Notes: generated by a model from the letters alone, not told the origin. DNA of 64,000 bases from Nemertoderma westbladi (GCA_032718475.1 JAUCBJ010000844.1:1-64000); one strand, 5' to 3'. Shown: positions 33,701 to 51,000, numbered from the stretch's first letter. Made by a program: numbers and translations.

Positions 33701-36700
33701 CTTTATACTTACTGTAATAGCAAACTTTATACTTACTGTAATAGCAAACTTTATACTTACTGTAATAGCAAACTTTATACGTACTGTAATAGCAAACCTT
33801 ATACTTACAGTAATAGCAAACTTTATACTTACTGTAATAGCAAACTTTAGACTTACTGTAATAGCAAACTTTATACTTACTGTAATAGCAAACTTTATAC
33901 TTACTGTAATAGCAAACTTTATACTTACTGTAATAGCAAACTTTATACTTACTATAATAGCAAACTTTATACTTACTGTAATAGCAAACTTTATACTTAC
34001 TATAATAGCAAACTTTATACTTACTGTAATAGCAAACTTTATACTTACTGTAATAGCAAACTTTACAATTACTGAATAGCAAACTTTATACTTACTGTAA
34101 TAGCAAACTTTATACTTACTGTAATAGCAAACCTTATACTTGCTGTAATAGCAAACTTTATACTTACTGTAATAGCAAACTTTATACTTACTGTAATAGC
34201 AAACTTTATACTTACTATAATAGCAAACTTTATACTTACTGTAATAGCAAACTTTATACTTACTATAATAGCAAACTTTATACTTACTGTAATAGCAAAC
34301 CTTATACTTACTGCAATAGCAAACTTTATACTTACTGCAATAGCAAACTTTATACTTACTATAATAGCAAACTTTATACTTACTGTAATAGCAAACTATA
34401 CTTACTATAATAGCAAACTTTATACTTACTGTAATAGCAAACTTTATACTTACTGTAATAGCAAACTTTATACTTACTGTAATAGCAAACTTTATACTTA
34501 CTGTAATAGCAAACTTTATACTTACTGTAATAGCAAACTTTATACTTACTGTAATAGCAAACTTTATACTTACTATAATAGCAAACTTTATACTTACTGT
34601 AATAGCAAACTTTATACTTACTATAATAGCAAACTTTATACTTACTGTAATAGCAAACTTTATACTTACTGTAATAGCAAACTTTACACTTACTGAATAG
34701 CAAACTTTATACTTACTGTAATAGCAAACTTTATACTTACTGTAATAGCAAACCTTATACTTGCTGTAATAGCAAACTTTATACTTACTGTAATAGCAAA
34801 CTTTATACTTACTGTAATAGCAAACTTTATACTTACTATAATAGCAAACTTTATACTTACTGTAATAGCAAACTTTATACTTACTGTATTAGCAAATTTT
34901 ATACTTACTGTAATAGCAAACTTTATACTTACTGTAATAGCAAACTTTATACTTACTGTATTAGCAAATTTTATACTTACTGTAATAGCAAACTTTACAC
35001 TTACTGAATAGCAAACTTTATACTTACTGTAATAGCAAACTTTATACTTACTGTAATAGCAAACCTTATACTTGCTGTAATAGCAAACTTTATACTTTAT
35101 ACTTACTGTAATAGCAAACTTTATACTTACTGTAATAGCAAACTTTATACTTACTATAATAGCAAACTTTATACTTACTGTAATAGCAAACTTTATACTT
35201 ACTATAATAGCAAACTTTATACTTACTGTAATAGCAAACTTTATACTTACTGTAATAGCAAACCTTATACTTGCTGTAATAGCAAACTTTATACTTACTG
35301 TAATAGCAAACTTTATACTTACTGTAATAGCAAACTTTATACTTACAGTAATAGCAAACCTTATACTTACTGTAATAGCAAACTTTATACTTACTGTAAT
35401 AGCAAACCTTATACTTGCTGTAATAGCAAACTTTATACTTACTGTAATAGCAAACTTTATACTTACAGTAATAGCAAACTTTATACTTACTGTAATAGCA
35501 AACTTTATACTTACTATAATAGCAAACTTTATACTTACTGTAATAGCAAACTTTATACTTACAGTAATAGCAAACCTTATACTTACTGTAATAGCAAACT
35601 TTATACTTACTGTAATAGCAAACTTTATACTTACTGCAATAGCAAACTTTATACTTACTGTAATAGCAAACTTTATACTTACAGTAATAGCAAACTTTAT
35701 ACTTACTGTAATAGCAAACCTTATACTTACTGTAATAGCAAACTTTATACTTACTGTAATAGCAAACTTTATACTTACTGCAATAGCAAACTTTATACTT
35801 ACTGTAATAGCAAACTTTATACTTACAGTAATAGCAAACTTTATACTTACTGTAATAGCAAACTTTATACTTACTATAATAGCAAACTTTATACTTACTG
35901 TAATAGCAAACTTTATACTTACTGTAATAGCAAACTTTATACTTACTGTAATAGCAAACTTTATACTTACTGTAATAGCAAACTTTATACTTACTGTAAT
36001 AGCAAACTTTATACTTACTATAATAGCAAACCTTATACTTACTGTAATAGTAAACTTTATACTTACTGTAATAGCAAACTTTATACTTACTGTAATAGCA
36101 AACTTTATACTTACTATAATAGCAAACTTTATACTTACTGTAATAGCAAACTTTATACTTACTATAATAGCAAACCTTATACTTACTGTAATAGCAAACT
36201 TTATACTTACTGTAATAGCAAACTTTATACTTACTGTAATAGCAAACTTTATACTTACTGTAATAGCAAACTTTATACTTACTGTAATAGCAAACTTTAT
36301 ACTTACTATAATAGCAAACCTTATACGTACTGTAATAGCAAACTTTATACTTACTGTAATAGCAAACTTTATACTTACTGTAATAGCAAACTTTATACTT
36401 ACTGTAATAGCAAACTTTATACTTACTGTAATAGCAAACTTTATACTTACTGTAATAGCAAACTTTATACTTACTGTAATAGCAAACTTTATACTTACTA
36501 TAATAGCAAACCTTATACGTACTGTAATAGCAAACTTTATACTTACTGTAATAGCAAACTTTATACTTACTGTAATAGCAAACTTTATACTTACTGTAAT
36601 AGCAAACTTTATACTTACAGTAATAGCAAACTTTATACTTACTGTAATAGCAAACTTTAGACTTACTGTAATAGCAAACTTTATACTTACTGTAATAGCA

Positions 36701-39700
36701 AACTTTATACTTACTGTAATAGCAAACCTTATACTTGCTGTAATAGCAAACTTTATACTTACTGTATTAGCAAATTTTATACTTACTGTAATAGCAAACT
36801 TTACACTTACTGAATAGCAAACTTTATACTTACTGTAATAGCAAACTTTATACTTACTGTAATAGCAAACTTTATACTTACTGTAATAGCAAACTTTATA
36901 CGTACTGTAATAGCAAACCTTATACTTACTGTAATAGCAAACCTTATACTTGCTGTAATAGCAAACTTTATACTTACTGTAATAGCAAACTTTATACTTA
37001 CAGTAATAGCAAACTTTATACTTACTGTAATAGCAAACTTTATACTTACTGTAATAGCAAACTTTATACTTACAGTAATAGCAAACCTTATACTTACTGT
37101 AATAGCAAACTTTATACTTACAGTAATAGCAAACTTTATACTTACAGTAATAGCAAACTTTATACTTACTGCAATAGCAAACTTTATACTTACTGTAATA
37201 GCAAACTTTATACTTACTGTAATAGCAAACTTTATACTTACTGTATTAGCAAATTTTATACTTACTGTAATAGCAAACTTTATACTTACTGTAATAGCAA
37301 ACTTTATACTTACAGTAATAGCAAACTTTATACTTACAGTAATAGCAAACTTTATACTTACTGTAATAGTAAACTTTATACTTACTGTAATAGCAAACTT
37401 TATACTTACTATAATAGCAAACTTTATACTTACAGTAATAGCAAACCTTATACTTACTGTAATAGCAAACTTTATACTTACAGTAATAGCAAACTTTATA
37501 CTTACAGTAATAGCAAACTTTATACTTACTGCAATAGCAAACTTTATACTTTCTGTAATAGCAAACTTTATACTTACTGTAATAGCAAACTTTATACTTA
37601 CTGTATTAGCAAATTTTATACTTACTGTAATAGCAAACTTTATACTTACTGTAATAGCAAACTTTATACTTACAGTAATAGCAAACTTTATACTTACAGT
37701 AATAGCAAACTTTATACTTACTGTAATAGTAAACTTTATACTTACTGTAATAGCAAACTTTATACTTACTATAATAGCAAACTTTATACTTACTATAATA
37801 GCAAATTTTATACTTACTGTAATAGCAAACTTTATACTTACTGTAATAGCAAACTTTATACTTACAGTAATAGCAAACTTTATACTTACAGTAATAGCAA
37901 ACTTTATACTTACTGTAATAGCAAACTTTAGACTTACTGTAATAGCAAACTTTATACTTACTGTAATAGCAAACTTTATACTTACTATAATAGCAAATTT
38001 TATACTTACTGTAATAGCAAACTTTATACTTACTGTAATAGCAAACTTTATACTTACTGTAATAGCAAACTTTATACTTACTGTAATAGCAAACTTTATA
38101 CTTACTGTAATAGCAAACCTTATACTTACTGCAATAGCAAACTTTATACTTACTGTAATAGCAAACTTTATACTTACAGTAATAGCAAACTTTATACTTA
38201 CTGTAATAGCAAACCTTATACTTACTGTAATAGCAAACTTTATACTTACTGTAATAGCAAACTTTATACTTACTGCAATAGCAAACTTTATACTTACTGT
38301 AATAGCAAACTTTATACTTACAGTAATAGCAAACTTTATACTTACTGTAATAGCAAACTTTATACTTACTATAATAGCAAACTTTATACTTACTGTAATA
38401 GCAAACTTTATACTTACTGTAATAGCAAACTTTATACTTACTGTAATAGCAAACTTTATACTTACTGTAATAGCAAACTTTATACTTACTGTAATAGCAA
38501 ACTTTATACTTACTATAATAGCAAACCTTATACTTACTGTAATAGTAAACTTTATACTTACTGTAATAGCAAACTTTATACTTACTGTAATAGCAAACTT
38601 TATACTTACTATAATAGCAAACTTTATACTTACTGTAATAGCAAACTTTATACTTACTATAATAGCAAACCTTATACTTACTGTAATAGCAAACTTTATA
38701 CTTACTGTAATAGCAAACTTTATACTTACTGTAATAGCAAACTTTATACTTACTGTAATAGCAAACTTTATACTTACTGTAATAGCAAACTTTATACTTA
38801 CTATAATAGCAAACCTTATACGTACTGTAATAGCAAACTTTATACTTACTGTAATAGCAAACTTTATACTTACTGTAATAGCAAACTTTATACTTACTGT
38901 AATAGCAAACTTTATACTTACTGTAATAGCAAACTTTATACTTACTGTAATAGCAAACTTTATACTTACTGTAATAGCAAACTTTATACTTACTATAATA
39001 GCAAACCTTATACGTACTGTAATAGCAAACTTTATACTTACTGTAATAGCAAACTTTATACTTACTGTAATAGCAAACTTTATACTTACTGTAATAGCAA
39101 ACTTTATACTTACAGTAATAGCAAACTTTATACTTACTGTAATAGCAAACTTTAGACTTACTGTAATAGCAAACTTTATACTTACTGTAATAGCAAACTT
39201 TATACTTACTGTAATAGCAAACCTTATACTTGCTGTAATAGCAAACTTTATACTTACTGTATTAGCAAATTTTATACTTACTGTAATAGCAAACTTTACA
39301 CTTACTGAATAGCAAACTTTATACTTACTGTAATAGCAAACTTTATACTTACTGTAATAGCAAACTTTATACTTACTGTAATAGCAAACTTTATACGTAC
39401 TGTAATAGCAAACCTTATACTTACTGTAATAGCAAACCTTATACTTGCTGTAATAGCAAACTTTATACTTACTGTAATAGCAAACTTTATACTTACAGTA
39501 ATAGCAAACTTTATACTTACTGTAATAGCAAACTTTATACTTACTGTAATAGCAAACTTTATACTTACAGTAATAGCAAACCTTATACTTACTGTAATAG
39601 CAAACTTTATACTTACAGTAATAGCAAACTTTATACTTACAGTAATAGCAAACTTTATACTTACTGCAATAGCAAACTTTATACTTACTGTAATAGCAAA

Positions 39701-40480
39701 CTTTATACTTACTGTAATAGCAAACTTTATACTTACTGTATTAGCAAATTTTATACTTACTGTAATAGCAAACTTTATACTTACTGTAATAGCAAACTTT
39801 ATACTTACAGTAATAGCAAACTTTATACTTACAGTAATAGCAAACTTTATACTTACTGTAATAGTAAACTTTATACTTACTGTAATAGCAAACTTTATAC
39901 TTACTATAATAGCAAACTTTATACTTACAGTAATAGCAAACCTTATACTTACTGTAATAGCAAACTTTATACTTACAGTAATAGCAAACTTTATACTTAC
40001 AGTAATAGCAAACTTTATACTTACTGCAATAGCAAACTTTATACTTTCTGTAATAGCAAACTTTATACTTACTGTAATAGCAAACTTTATACTTACTGTA
40101 TTAGCAAATTTTATACTTACTGTAATAGCAAACTTTATACTTACTGTAATAGCAAACTTTATACTTACAGTAATAGCAAACTTTATACTTACAGTAATAG
40201 CAAACTTTATACTTACTGTAATAGTAAACTTTATACTTACTGTAATAGCAAACTTTATACTTACTATAATAGCAAACTTTATACTTACTATAATAGCAAA
40301 TTTTATACTTACTGTAATAGCAAACTTTATACTTACTGTAATAGCAAACTTTATACTTACAGTAATAGCAAACTTTATACTTACAGTAATAGCAAACTTT
40401 ATACTTACTGTAATAGCAAACTTTAGACTTACTGTAATAGCAAACTTTATACTTACTGTAATAGCAAACTTTATACTTAC
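30750..40480. repeat. 3,121-bp and 2,495-bp block duplications in the 24-bp array
   Basis: Marker units (TTTACAATTACTGAATAG at 30,941 and 34,062; TTTACACTTACTGAATAG at 31,873/34,994 and 33,679/36,800) recur at an offset of 3,121 bp. About 30.75-33.85 kb is therefore tandemly duplicated to about 36.9 kb. A second offset of 2,495 bp links about 35.7-38.0 kb with 38.2-40.5 kb (marker 36,800 to 39,295). Confidence 0.8.
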
Positions 40481-43400
40481 TGTAATAGCAAACTTTATAC
40501 TTACTGTAATAGCAAACTTTATACTTACTGTAATAGCAAACTTTATACTTACAGTAATAGCAAACTTTATACTTACAGTAATAGCAAACTTTATACTTAC
40601 TGTAATAGCAAACTTTATACTTACTGTAATAGCAAACTTTATACTTACTATAATAGCAAATTTTATACTTACTGTAATAGCAAACTTTATACTTACTGTA
40701 ATAGCAAACTTTATACTTACTGTAATAGCAAACTTTATACTTACTGTAATAGCAAACTTTTTACTTACTGTAATAGCAAACCTTATACTTACTGTAATAG
40801 CAAACTTTAGACTTACTGTAATAGCAAACTTTATACTTACTGTAATAGCAAACTTTATACTTACTGTAATAGCAAACTTTATACTTACTGTAATAGCAAA
40901 CTTTATACTTACTGTAATATCAAACTTTATACTTACTGTAATAGCAAACTTTATACTTACTGTAATAGCAAACTTTATACTTGCGGTTATAGTAAACTTT
41001 ATACTTACTGTAATAGCAAACTTTAGACTTACTGTAATAGCAAACTTTATACTTACAGTAATAGCAAACTTTATACTTACTGTAATAGCAAACTTTATAC
41101 TTACTGTAATAGCAAACTTTATACTTACGGTAATAGTAAACTTCATACTTTCAGTAATAGCAAACTTTATACTTACTGTAATAGCAAACTTTAGACTTAC
41201 TGTAATAGCAAACTTTATACTTACTGTAATAGCAAACCTTATACTTACTGTAATAGCAAACTTTATACTTACTGTAATAGCAAACTTTATACTTACTGTA
41301 ATAGCAAACTTTATACTTACTGTAATAGCAAACTTTATACTTACTGTAATAGCAAACTTTATACTTACTGTAATAGCAAACTTTATACTTACTGTAATAT
41401 CAAACTTTATACTTACTGTAATAGCAAACTTTATACTTACTGTATTAGCAAATTTTATACTTACTGTAATAGCAAACTTTATACTTACTGTAATAGCAAA
41501 CTTTATACTTACTGTAATAGCAAACTTTATACTTACTGTAATAGCAAACTTTATACTTACTGTAATAGCAAACTTTATACTTACTATAATAGCAAACCTT
41601 ATACTTACTGTAATAGCAAACTTTATACTTACTGTAATAGCAAACTTTATACTTACTGTAATAGCAAACTTTATACTTACTGTAATAGCAAACTTTATAC
41701 TTACTGTAATAGCAAACTTTATACTTACAGTAATAGCAAACTTTATACTTACTGTAATAGCAAACTTTATACTTACTGTAATAGCAAACTTTATACTTAC
41801 GGTTATAGTAAACTTTATACTTACTGTAATAGCAAACTTTAGACTTACTGTAATAGCAAACTTTATACTTACTATAATAGCAAACTTTATACTTACTATA
41901 ATAGCAAACTTTATACTTACTGTAATAGCAAACTTTATACTTACGGTAATAGTAAACTTTATACTTTCAGTTATAGCAAACTTTATACTTACTGTAATAG
42001 CAAACTTTAGACTTACTGTAATAGCAAACTTTATACTTACTGTAATAGCAAACCTTATACTTACTGTAATAGCAAACTTTATACTTACTGTAATAGCAAA
42101 CTTTATACTTACTGTAATAGCAAACTTTATACTTACTGCAATAGCAAACTTTATACTTACTGTAATAGCAAACTTTATACTTACGGTAATAGTAAACTTT
42201 ATACTTTCAGTAATAGCAAACTTTATACTTACTGTAATAGCAAACTTTAGACTTACTGTAATAGCAAACTTTATACTTACTGTAATAGCAAACCTTATAC
42301 TTACTGTAATAGCAAACTTTATACTTACTGTAATAGCAAACTTTATACTTACTGTAATAGCAAACTTTATACTTACTGCAATAGCAAACTTTATACTTAC
42401 TGTAATAGCAAACTTTATACTTACAGTAATAGCAAACTTTATACTTACTGTAATAGCAAACTTTATACTTACTGCAATAGCAAACTTTATACTTTCAGTA
42501 ATAGCAAACTTTATACTTACAGTAATAGCAAACTTTATACTTACTGTAATAGCAAACTTTATACTTACTGTAATAGCAAACTTTATACTTACTATAATAG
42601 CAAACTTTATACTTACAGTAATAGCAAACTTTATACTTACTGTAATAGCAAACTTTATACTTACTGTAATAGCAAACTTTATACTTACTGTAATAGCAAA
42701 CTTTATACTTACTGTAATAGCAAACTTTATACTTACTGTAATAGCAAACTTTATACTTACTGTAATAGCAAACTTTATACTTACTGTAATAGCAAACTTT
42801 ATACTTACTGTAATAGCAAACTTTATACTTACTGTAATAGCAAACTTTATACTTACAGTAATAGCAAACTTTATACTTACTGTAATAGCAAACTTTATAC
42901 TTACTGTAATAGCAAACTTTATACTTAACTGTAATAGCAAACTTTATACTTACTGTAATAGCAAACTTTATACTTACTGTAATAGCAAACTTTATACTTA
43001 CTGTAATAGCAAACTTTATACTTACTGTAATATCAAACTTTATACTTACTGTAATAGCAAACTTTATACTTACTGTATTAGCAAATTTTATACTTACTGT
43101 AATGAGCAAACTTTATACTTACTGTAATAGCAAACTTTATACTTACTGTAATAGCAAACTTTATACTTACTGCAATAGCAAACTTTATACTTACTGTAAT
43201 AGCAAACTTTATACTTACTGTAATAGCAAACTTTATACTTACTGTAATAGCAAACTTTATACTTACTGTAATAGCAACCTTTATACTTACTGTAATAGCA
43301 AACTTTATACTTACTGTAATAGCAAACTTTATACTTACTGTAATAGCAAACTTTATACTTACTGTAATAGCAAACTTTATACTTACTGTAATAGCAAACT

Positions 43401-45095
43401 TTATACTTACTGTAATAGCAACCTTTATACTTACTGTAATAGCAAACTTTATACTTACTGTAATAGCAAACTTTATACTTACTGTAATAGCAAACTTTAT
43501 ACTTACTGTAATAGCAACCTTTATACTTACTGTAATAGCAAACTTTATACTTACTGTAATAGCAAACTTTATACTTACTGTAATAGCAAACTTTATACTT
43601 ACTGTAATAGCAAACTTTATACTTACTGTAATAGCAAACTTTATACTTACTGCAATAGCAAACTTTATACTTACTGTAATAGCAAACTTTATACTTACTG
43701 TAATAGCAAACTTTATACTTACTGTAATAGCAAACTTTATACTTACTGTAATAGCAACCTTTATACTTACTGTAATAGCAAACTTTATACTTACTGTAAT
43801 AGCAAACTTTATCCTTACTGTAATAGCAAACTTTATACTTACTGTAATAGCAAACTTTATACGTACTGTAATAGCAAACTTTATACTTACAGTAATAGCA
43901 AACTTTATACTTACTGTAATAGCAAACTTTAGACTTACTGTAATAGCAAACTTTATACGTACTGTAATAGCAAACTTTATACTTACTGTAATGAGCAAAC
44001 ATTATACTTACTGTAATAGCAAACTTTATACGTACTGTAATAGCAAACTTTATACTTACAGTAATAGCAAACTTTATACTTACTGTAATAGCAAACTTTA
44101 TACTTACTGTAATAGCAAACTTTATACTTACTGTAATTGCAAACTTTATACTTACTGTAATAGCAAACTTTATACTTACTGTAATAGCAAACTTTATACT
44201 TACTGTAATAGCAAACTTTATACTTACAGTAATAGCAAACTTTATACTTACTGTAATAGCAAGCTTTAGACTTACTGTAATAGCAAACTTTATACTTACA
44301 GTAATAGCAAACTTTATACTTACAGTAATAGCAAACTTTAGACTTACTGTAATAGCAAGCTTTAGACTTACTGTAATAGCAAACTTTATACTTACAGTAA
44401 TAGCAAACTTTATACTTACTGTAATAGCAAACTTTAGACTTACTGTAATAGCAAACTTTATACTTACAGTAATAGCAAACTTTATACTTACTGTAATAGC
44501 AAACTTTATACTTACAGTAATAGCAAACTTTATACTTACTGTAATAGCAAACTTTAGACTTACTGTAATAGCAAACTTTATACTTACAGTAATAGCAAAC
44601 TTTATACTTACTGTAATAGCAAACTTTATACTTACTGTAATAGCAAACTTTATACTTACAGTAATAGCAAACTTTATACTTACTGTAATAGCAAACTTTA
44701 TACTTACTGTAATAGCAAACTTTATACTTACTGTAATAGCAAACTTTATACTTACTGTAATAGCAAACTTTATACTTACTGTAATAGCAAACCTTATACT
44801 TAATGTAATAGCAAACTTTATACTTACTGTAATAGCAAACTTTATACTTACTGTAATAGCAAACTTTATACTTACGGTAATAGTAAACTTTATACTTACT
44901 GTAATAGCAAACTTTAGACTTACTGTAATAGCAACCTTTATACTTACTGTAATAGCAAACTTTAGACTTACTGTAATAGCAAACTTTATACTTACTGTAA
45001 TAGCAAACTTTATACTTACGGTAATAGTAAACTTTATACTTACTGTAATAGCAAACTTTAGACTTACTGTAATAGCAAACTTTATACTTACTGTA

Positions 45096-48000
45096 ATGAG
45101 CAAACATTATACTTACTGTAATAGCAAACTTTATACGTACTGTAATAGCAAACTTTATACTTACAGTAATAGCAAACTTTATACTTACTGTAATAGCAAA
45201 CTTTATACTTACTGTAATAGCAAACTTTATACTTACTGTAATAGCAAACTTTATACTTACTGTAATAGCAAACTTTATACTTACTGTAATAGCAAACTTT
45301 ATACTTACTGTAATAGCAAACTTTATACTTACAGTAATAGCAAACTTTATACTTACTGTAATAGCAAGCTTTAGACTTACTGTAATAGCAAACTTTATAC
45401 TTACAGTAATAGCAAACTTTATACTTACAGTAATAGCAAACTTTAGACTTACTGTAATAGCAAGCTTTAGACTTACTGTAATAGCAAACTTTATACTTAC
45501 AGTAATAGCAAACTTTATACTTACTGTAATAGCAAACTTTAGACTTACTGTAATAGCAAACTTTATACTTACAGTAATAGCAAACTTTATACTTACTGTA
45601 ATAGCAAACTTTATACTTACAGTAATAGCAAACTTTATACTTACTGTAATAGCAAACTTTAGACTTACTGTAATAGCAAACTTTATACTTACAGTAATAG
45701 CAAACTTTATACTTACTGTAATAGCAAACTTTATACTTACTGTAATAGCAAACTTTATACTTACAGTAATAGCAAACTTTATACTTACTGTAATAGCAAA
45801 CTTTATACTTACTGTAATAGCAAACTTTATACTTACTGTAATAGCAAACTTTATACTTACTGTAATAGCAAACTTTATACTTACTGTAATAGCAAACCTT
45901 ATACTTAATGTAATAGCAAACTTTATACTTACTGTAATAGCAAACTTTATACTTACTGTAATAGCAAACTTTATACTTACGGTAATAGTAAACTTTATAC
46001 TTACTGTAATAGCAAACTTTAGACTTACTGTAATAGCAACCTTTATACTTACTGTAATAGCAAACTTTAGACTTACTGTAATAGCAAACTTTATACTTAC
46101 TGTAATAGCAAACTTTATACTTACGGTAATAGTAAACTTTATACTTACTGTAATAGCAAACTTTAGACTTACTGTAATAGCAAACTTTATACTTACTGTA
46201 ATAGCAAACTTTATACTTACGGTAATAGTAAACTTTATACTTACAGTAATAGCAAACTTTATACTTACTGTAATAGCAAACTTTAGACTTACTGTAATAG
46301 CAAACTTTATACTTACTGTAATAGCAAACTTTATACTTACTGTAATAGCAAACTTTATACTTACGGTAATAGTAAACTTTATACTTACAGTAATAGCAAA
46401 CTTTATACTTACTGTAATAGCAAACTTTAGACTTACTGTAATAGCAAACTTTATACTTACTGTAATAGCAAACTTTAGACTTACTGTAATAGCAAACTTT
46501 ATACTTACTGTAATAGCAAACTTTATACTTACGGTAATAGTAAACTTTATACTTACTGTAATAGCAAACTTTAGACTTACTGTAATAGCAAACTTTATAC
46601 TTACTGTAATAGCAAACTTTAGACTTACTGTAATAGCAAACTTTATACTTACTGTAATAGCAAACTTTATACTTACGGTAATAGTAAACTTTATACTTAC
46701 TGTAATAGCAAACTTTAGACTTACTGTAATATCAAACTTTATACTTACTGTAATAGCAAACTTTATACTTACGGTAATAGTAAACTTTATACTTACAGTA
46801 ATAGCAAACTTTATACTTACTGTAATAGCAAACTTTAGACTTACTGTAATAGCAAACTTTATACTTACTGTAATAGCAAACCTTATACTTACTGTAATAG
46901 CAAACTTTATACTTACTGTAATAGCAAACTTTATACTTACTGTAATAGCAAACTTTATACTTACTGTAATAGCAAACTTTATACTTACTGTAATAGCAAA
47001 CTTTATACTTACTGTATTAGCAAATTTTATACTTACTGTATTAGCAAATTTTATACTTACTGTAATGAGCAAACTTTATACTTACTGTAATAGCAAACTT
47101 TATACTTACTGTAATAGCAAACTTTATACTTACGGTAATAGTAAACTTTATACTTACAGTAATAGCAAACTTTATACTTACTGTAATAGCAAACTTTATA
47201 CTTACTGTAATAGCAAACTTTATACTTACTGTAATAGCAAACTTTATACTTACTGTAATAGTAAACTTTATACTTACTATAATAGCAAACTTTATACTTA
47301 CTGTAATAGCAAACTTTATACTTACTGTAATAGCAAACCTTATACTTACTGTAATAGCAAACTTTATACTTACTGTAATACCAAACTTTATACTTACTGT
47401 AATAGCAAACTTTATACTTACTGTAATAGCAAACTTTATACTTACTGTAATAGCAAACCTTATACTTACTGTAATAGCAAACTTTATACTTACTGTAATA
47501 GCAAACTTTATACTTACTATAATAGCAAACCTTATACTTACTGTAATAGCAAACTTTATACTTACTGTAATAGCAAACTTTATACTTACTATAATAGCAA
47601 ACCTTATACTTACTGTAATAGTAAACTTTATACTTACTGTAATAGCAAACCTTATACTTACTGTAATAGCAAACTTTATACTTACTGTAATAGCAAACTT
47701 TATACTTACTGTAATAGCAAACCTTATACTTACTGTAATAGCAAACTTTATACTTACTGTAATAGCAAACTTTATACTTACTATAATAGCAAACCTTATA
47801 CTTACAGTAATAGCAAACTTTATACTTACTGTAATAGCAAACTTTATACTTACAGTAATAGCAAACTTTATACTTACAGTAATAGCAAACTTTATACTTA
47901 CTGTAATAGCAAACTTTATACTTACTGTAATAGCAAACTTTATACTTACTGCAATAGCAAACTTTAGACTTACTGTAATAGCAAACTTTATACTTACTGT

Positions 48001-51000
48001 AATAGCAAACTTTATACTTACAGTAATAGCAAACTTTAGACTTACTGTAATAGCAAACTTTATACGTACTGTAATAGCAAACTTTATACTTACTGTAATA
48101 GCAAACTTTATACTTACTGCAATAGCAAACTTTAGACTTACTGTAATAGCAAACTTTATACTTACTGTAATAGCAAACTTTATACTTACAGTAATAGCAA
48201 ACTTTATACTTACTGTAATAGCAAACTTTATATTTACTGTAATAGCAAACTTTATACTTACTGTAATAGCAAACTTTATACTTACTGTAATAGCAAACTT
48301 TATACTTACTGTATTAGCAAATTTTATACTTACTGTAATAGCAAACTTTATACTTACTATAATAGCAAATTTTATACTTACTGTAATAGCAAACTTTATA
48401 CTTACAGTAATAGCAAACTTTATACTTACTGTAATAGCAAACTTTATACTTACAGTAATAGCAAACTTTATACTTACTGTAATAGCAAACTTTATACTTA
48501 CAGTAATAGCAAACTTTATACTTACAGTAATAGCAAACTTTATACTTACTGTAATAGCAAACTTTATACTTACAGTAATAGCAAACTTTATACTTACTGT
48601 AATAGCAAACTTTATACTTACAGTAATAGCAAACTTTATACTTACAGTAATAGCAAACTTTATACTTACTGTAATAGCAAACTTTATACTTACAGTAATA
48701 GCAAACTTTATACTTACAGTAATAGCAAACTTTATACTTACTGTAATAGCAAACTTTATACTTACGGTAATAGTAAACTTTATACTTACTGTAATAGCAA
48801 ACTTTAGACTTACTGTAATAGCAAACTTTATACTTACTGTAATAGCAAACTTTATACTTCGGTAATAGTAAACTTTATACTTACAGTAATAGCAAACTTT
48901 ATACTTGCTGTAATAGCAAACCTTATACTTACTGTAATAGCAAACTTTATACTTACTGTAATAGCAAACTTTATACTTACTGCAATAGCAAACTTTATAC
49001 TTACAGTAATAGCAAACTTTATACTTACTGTAATAGCAAACTTTATACTTACTGTAATAGCAAACTTTATACTTACTGTAATAGCAAACTTTATACTTAC
49101 AGTAATAGCAAACTTTATACTTACAGTAATAGCAAACTTTATACTTACTGTAATAGCAAACTTTAGACTTACTGTAATAGCAAACTTTATACTTACTGCA
49201 ATAGCAAACTTTAGACTTACTGTAATAGCAAACTTTATACTTACTGTAATAGCAAACTTTATACTTACAGTAATAGCAAACTTTAGACTTACTGTAATAG
49301 CAAACTTTATACGTACTGTAATAGCAAACTTTATACTTACTGTAATAGCAAACTTTATACTTACTGCAATAGCAAACTTTAGACTTACTGTAATAGCAAA
49401 CTTTATACTTACTGTAATAGCAAACTTTATACTTACAGTAATAGCAAACTTTATACTTACTGTAATACCAAACTTTATATTTACTGTAATAGCAAACTTT
49501 ATACTTACTGTAATAGCAAACTTTATACTTACTGTAATAGCAAACTTTATACTTACTGTATTAGCAAATTTTATACTTACTGTAATAGCAAACTTTATAC
49601 TTACTATAATAGCAAATTTTATACTTACTGTAATAGCAAACTTTATACTTACAGTAATAGCAAACTTTATACTTACTGTAATAGCAAACTTTATACTTAC
49701 AGTAATAGCAAACTTTATACTTACTGTAATAGCAAACTTTATACTTACAGTAATAGCAAACTTTATACTTACAGTAATAGCAAACTTTATACTTACTGTA
49801 ATAGCAAACTTTATACTTACAGTAATAGCAAACTTTATACTTACTGTAATAGCAAACTTTATACTTACAGTAATAGCAAACTTTATACTTACAGTAATAG
49901 CAAACTTTATACTTACTGTAATAGCAAACTTTATACTTACAGTAATAGCAAACTTTATACTTACAGTAATAGCAAACTTTATACTTACTGTAATAGCAAA
50001 CTTTATACTTACTGTAATAGCAAACTTTATACTTACTGTAATAGCAAACTTTATACTTACGGTAATAGTAAACTTTATACTTACTGTAATAGCAAACTTT
50101 AGACTTACTGTAATAGCAACCTTTATACTTACTGTAATAGCAAACTTTAGACTTACTGTAATAGCAAACTTTATACTTACTGTAATAGCAAACTTTATAC
50201 TTACGGTAATAGTAAACTTTATACTTACTGTAATAGCAAACTTTAGACTTACTGTAATAGCAAACTTTATACTTACTGTAATGAGCAAACATTATACTTA
50301 CTGTAATAGCAAACTTTATACGTACTGTAATAGCAAACTTTATACTTACAGTAATAGCAAACTTTATACTTACTGTAATAGCAAACTTTATACTTACTGT
50401 AATAGCAAACTTTATACTTACTGTAATAGCAAACTTTATACTTACTGTAATAGCAAACTTTATACTTACTGTAATAGCAAACTTTATACTTACTGTAATA
50501 GCAAACTTTATACTTACAGTAATAGCAAACTTTATACTTACTGTAATAGCAAGCTTTAGACTTACTGTAATAGCAAACTTTATACTTACAGTAATAGCAA
50601 ACTTTATACTTACAGTAATAGCAAACTTTAGACTTACTGTAATAGCAAGCTTTAGACTTACTGTAATAGCAAACTTTATACTTACAGTAATAGCAAACTT
50701 TATACTTACTGTAATAGCAAACTTTAGACTTACTGTAATAGCAAACTTTATACTTACAGTAATAGCAAACTTTATACTTACTGTAATAGCAAACTTTATA
50801 CTTACAGTAATAGCAAACTTTATACTTACTGTAATAGCAAACTTTAGACTTACTGTAATAGCAAACTTTATACTTACAGTAATAGCAAACTTTATACTTA
50901 CTGTAATAGCAAACTTTATACTTACTGTAATAGCAAACTTTATACTTACAGTAATAGCAAACTTTATACTTACTGTAATAGCAAACTTTATACTTACTGT

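Noticed and set aside
39302-42940. 1,212-codon minus-strand ORF (ITVSIKFA repeats) and similar long ORFs at 31569-34082, 43094-45103, 43983-47072, 49561-52257
   Set aside because: They arise because a 24-bp unit has 3-fold periodicity. The frames change at odd-length units, and substitutions fall at all codon positions. They lie inside an intron of donor repeats.
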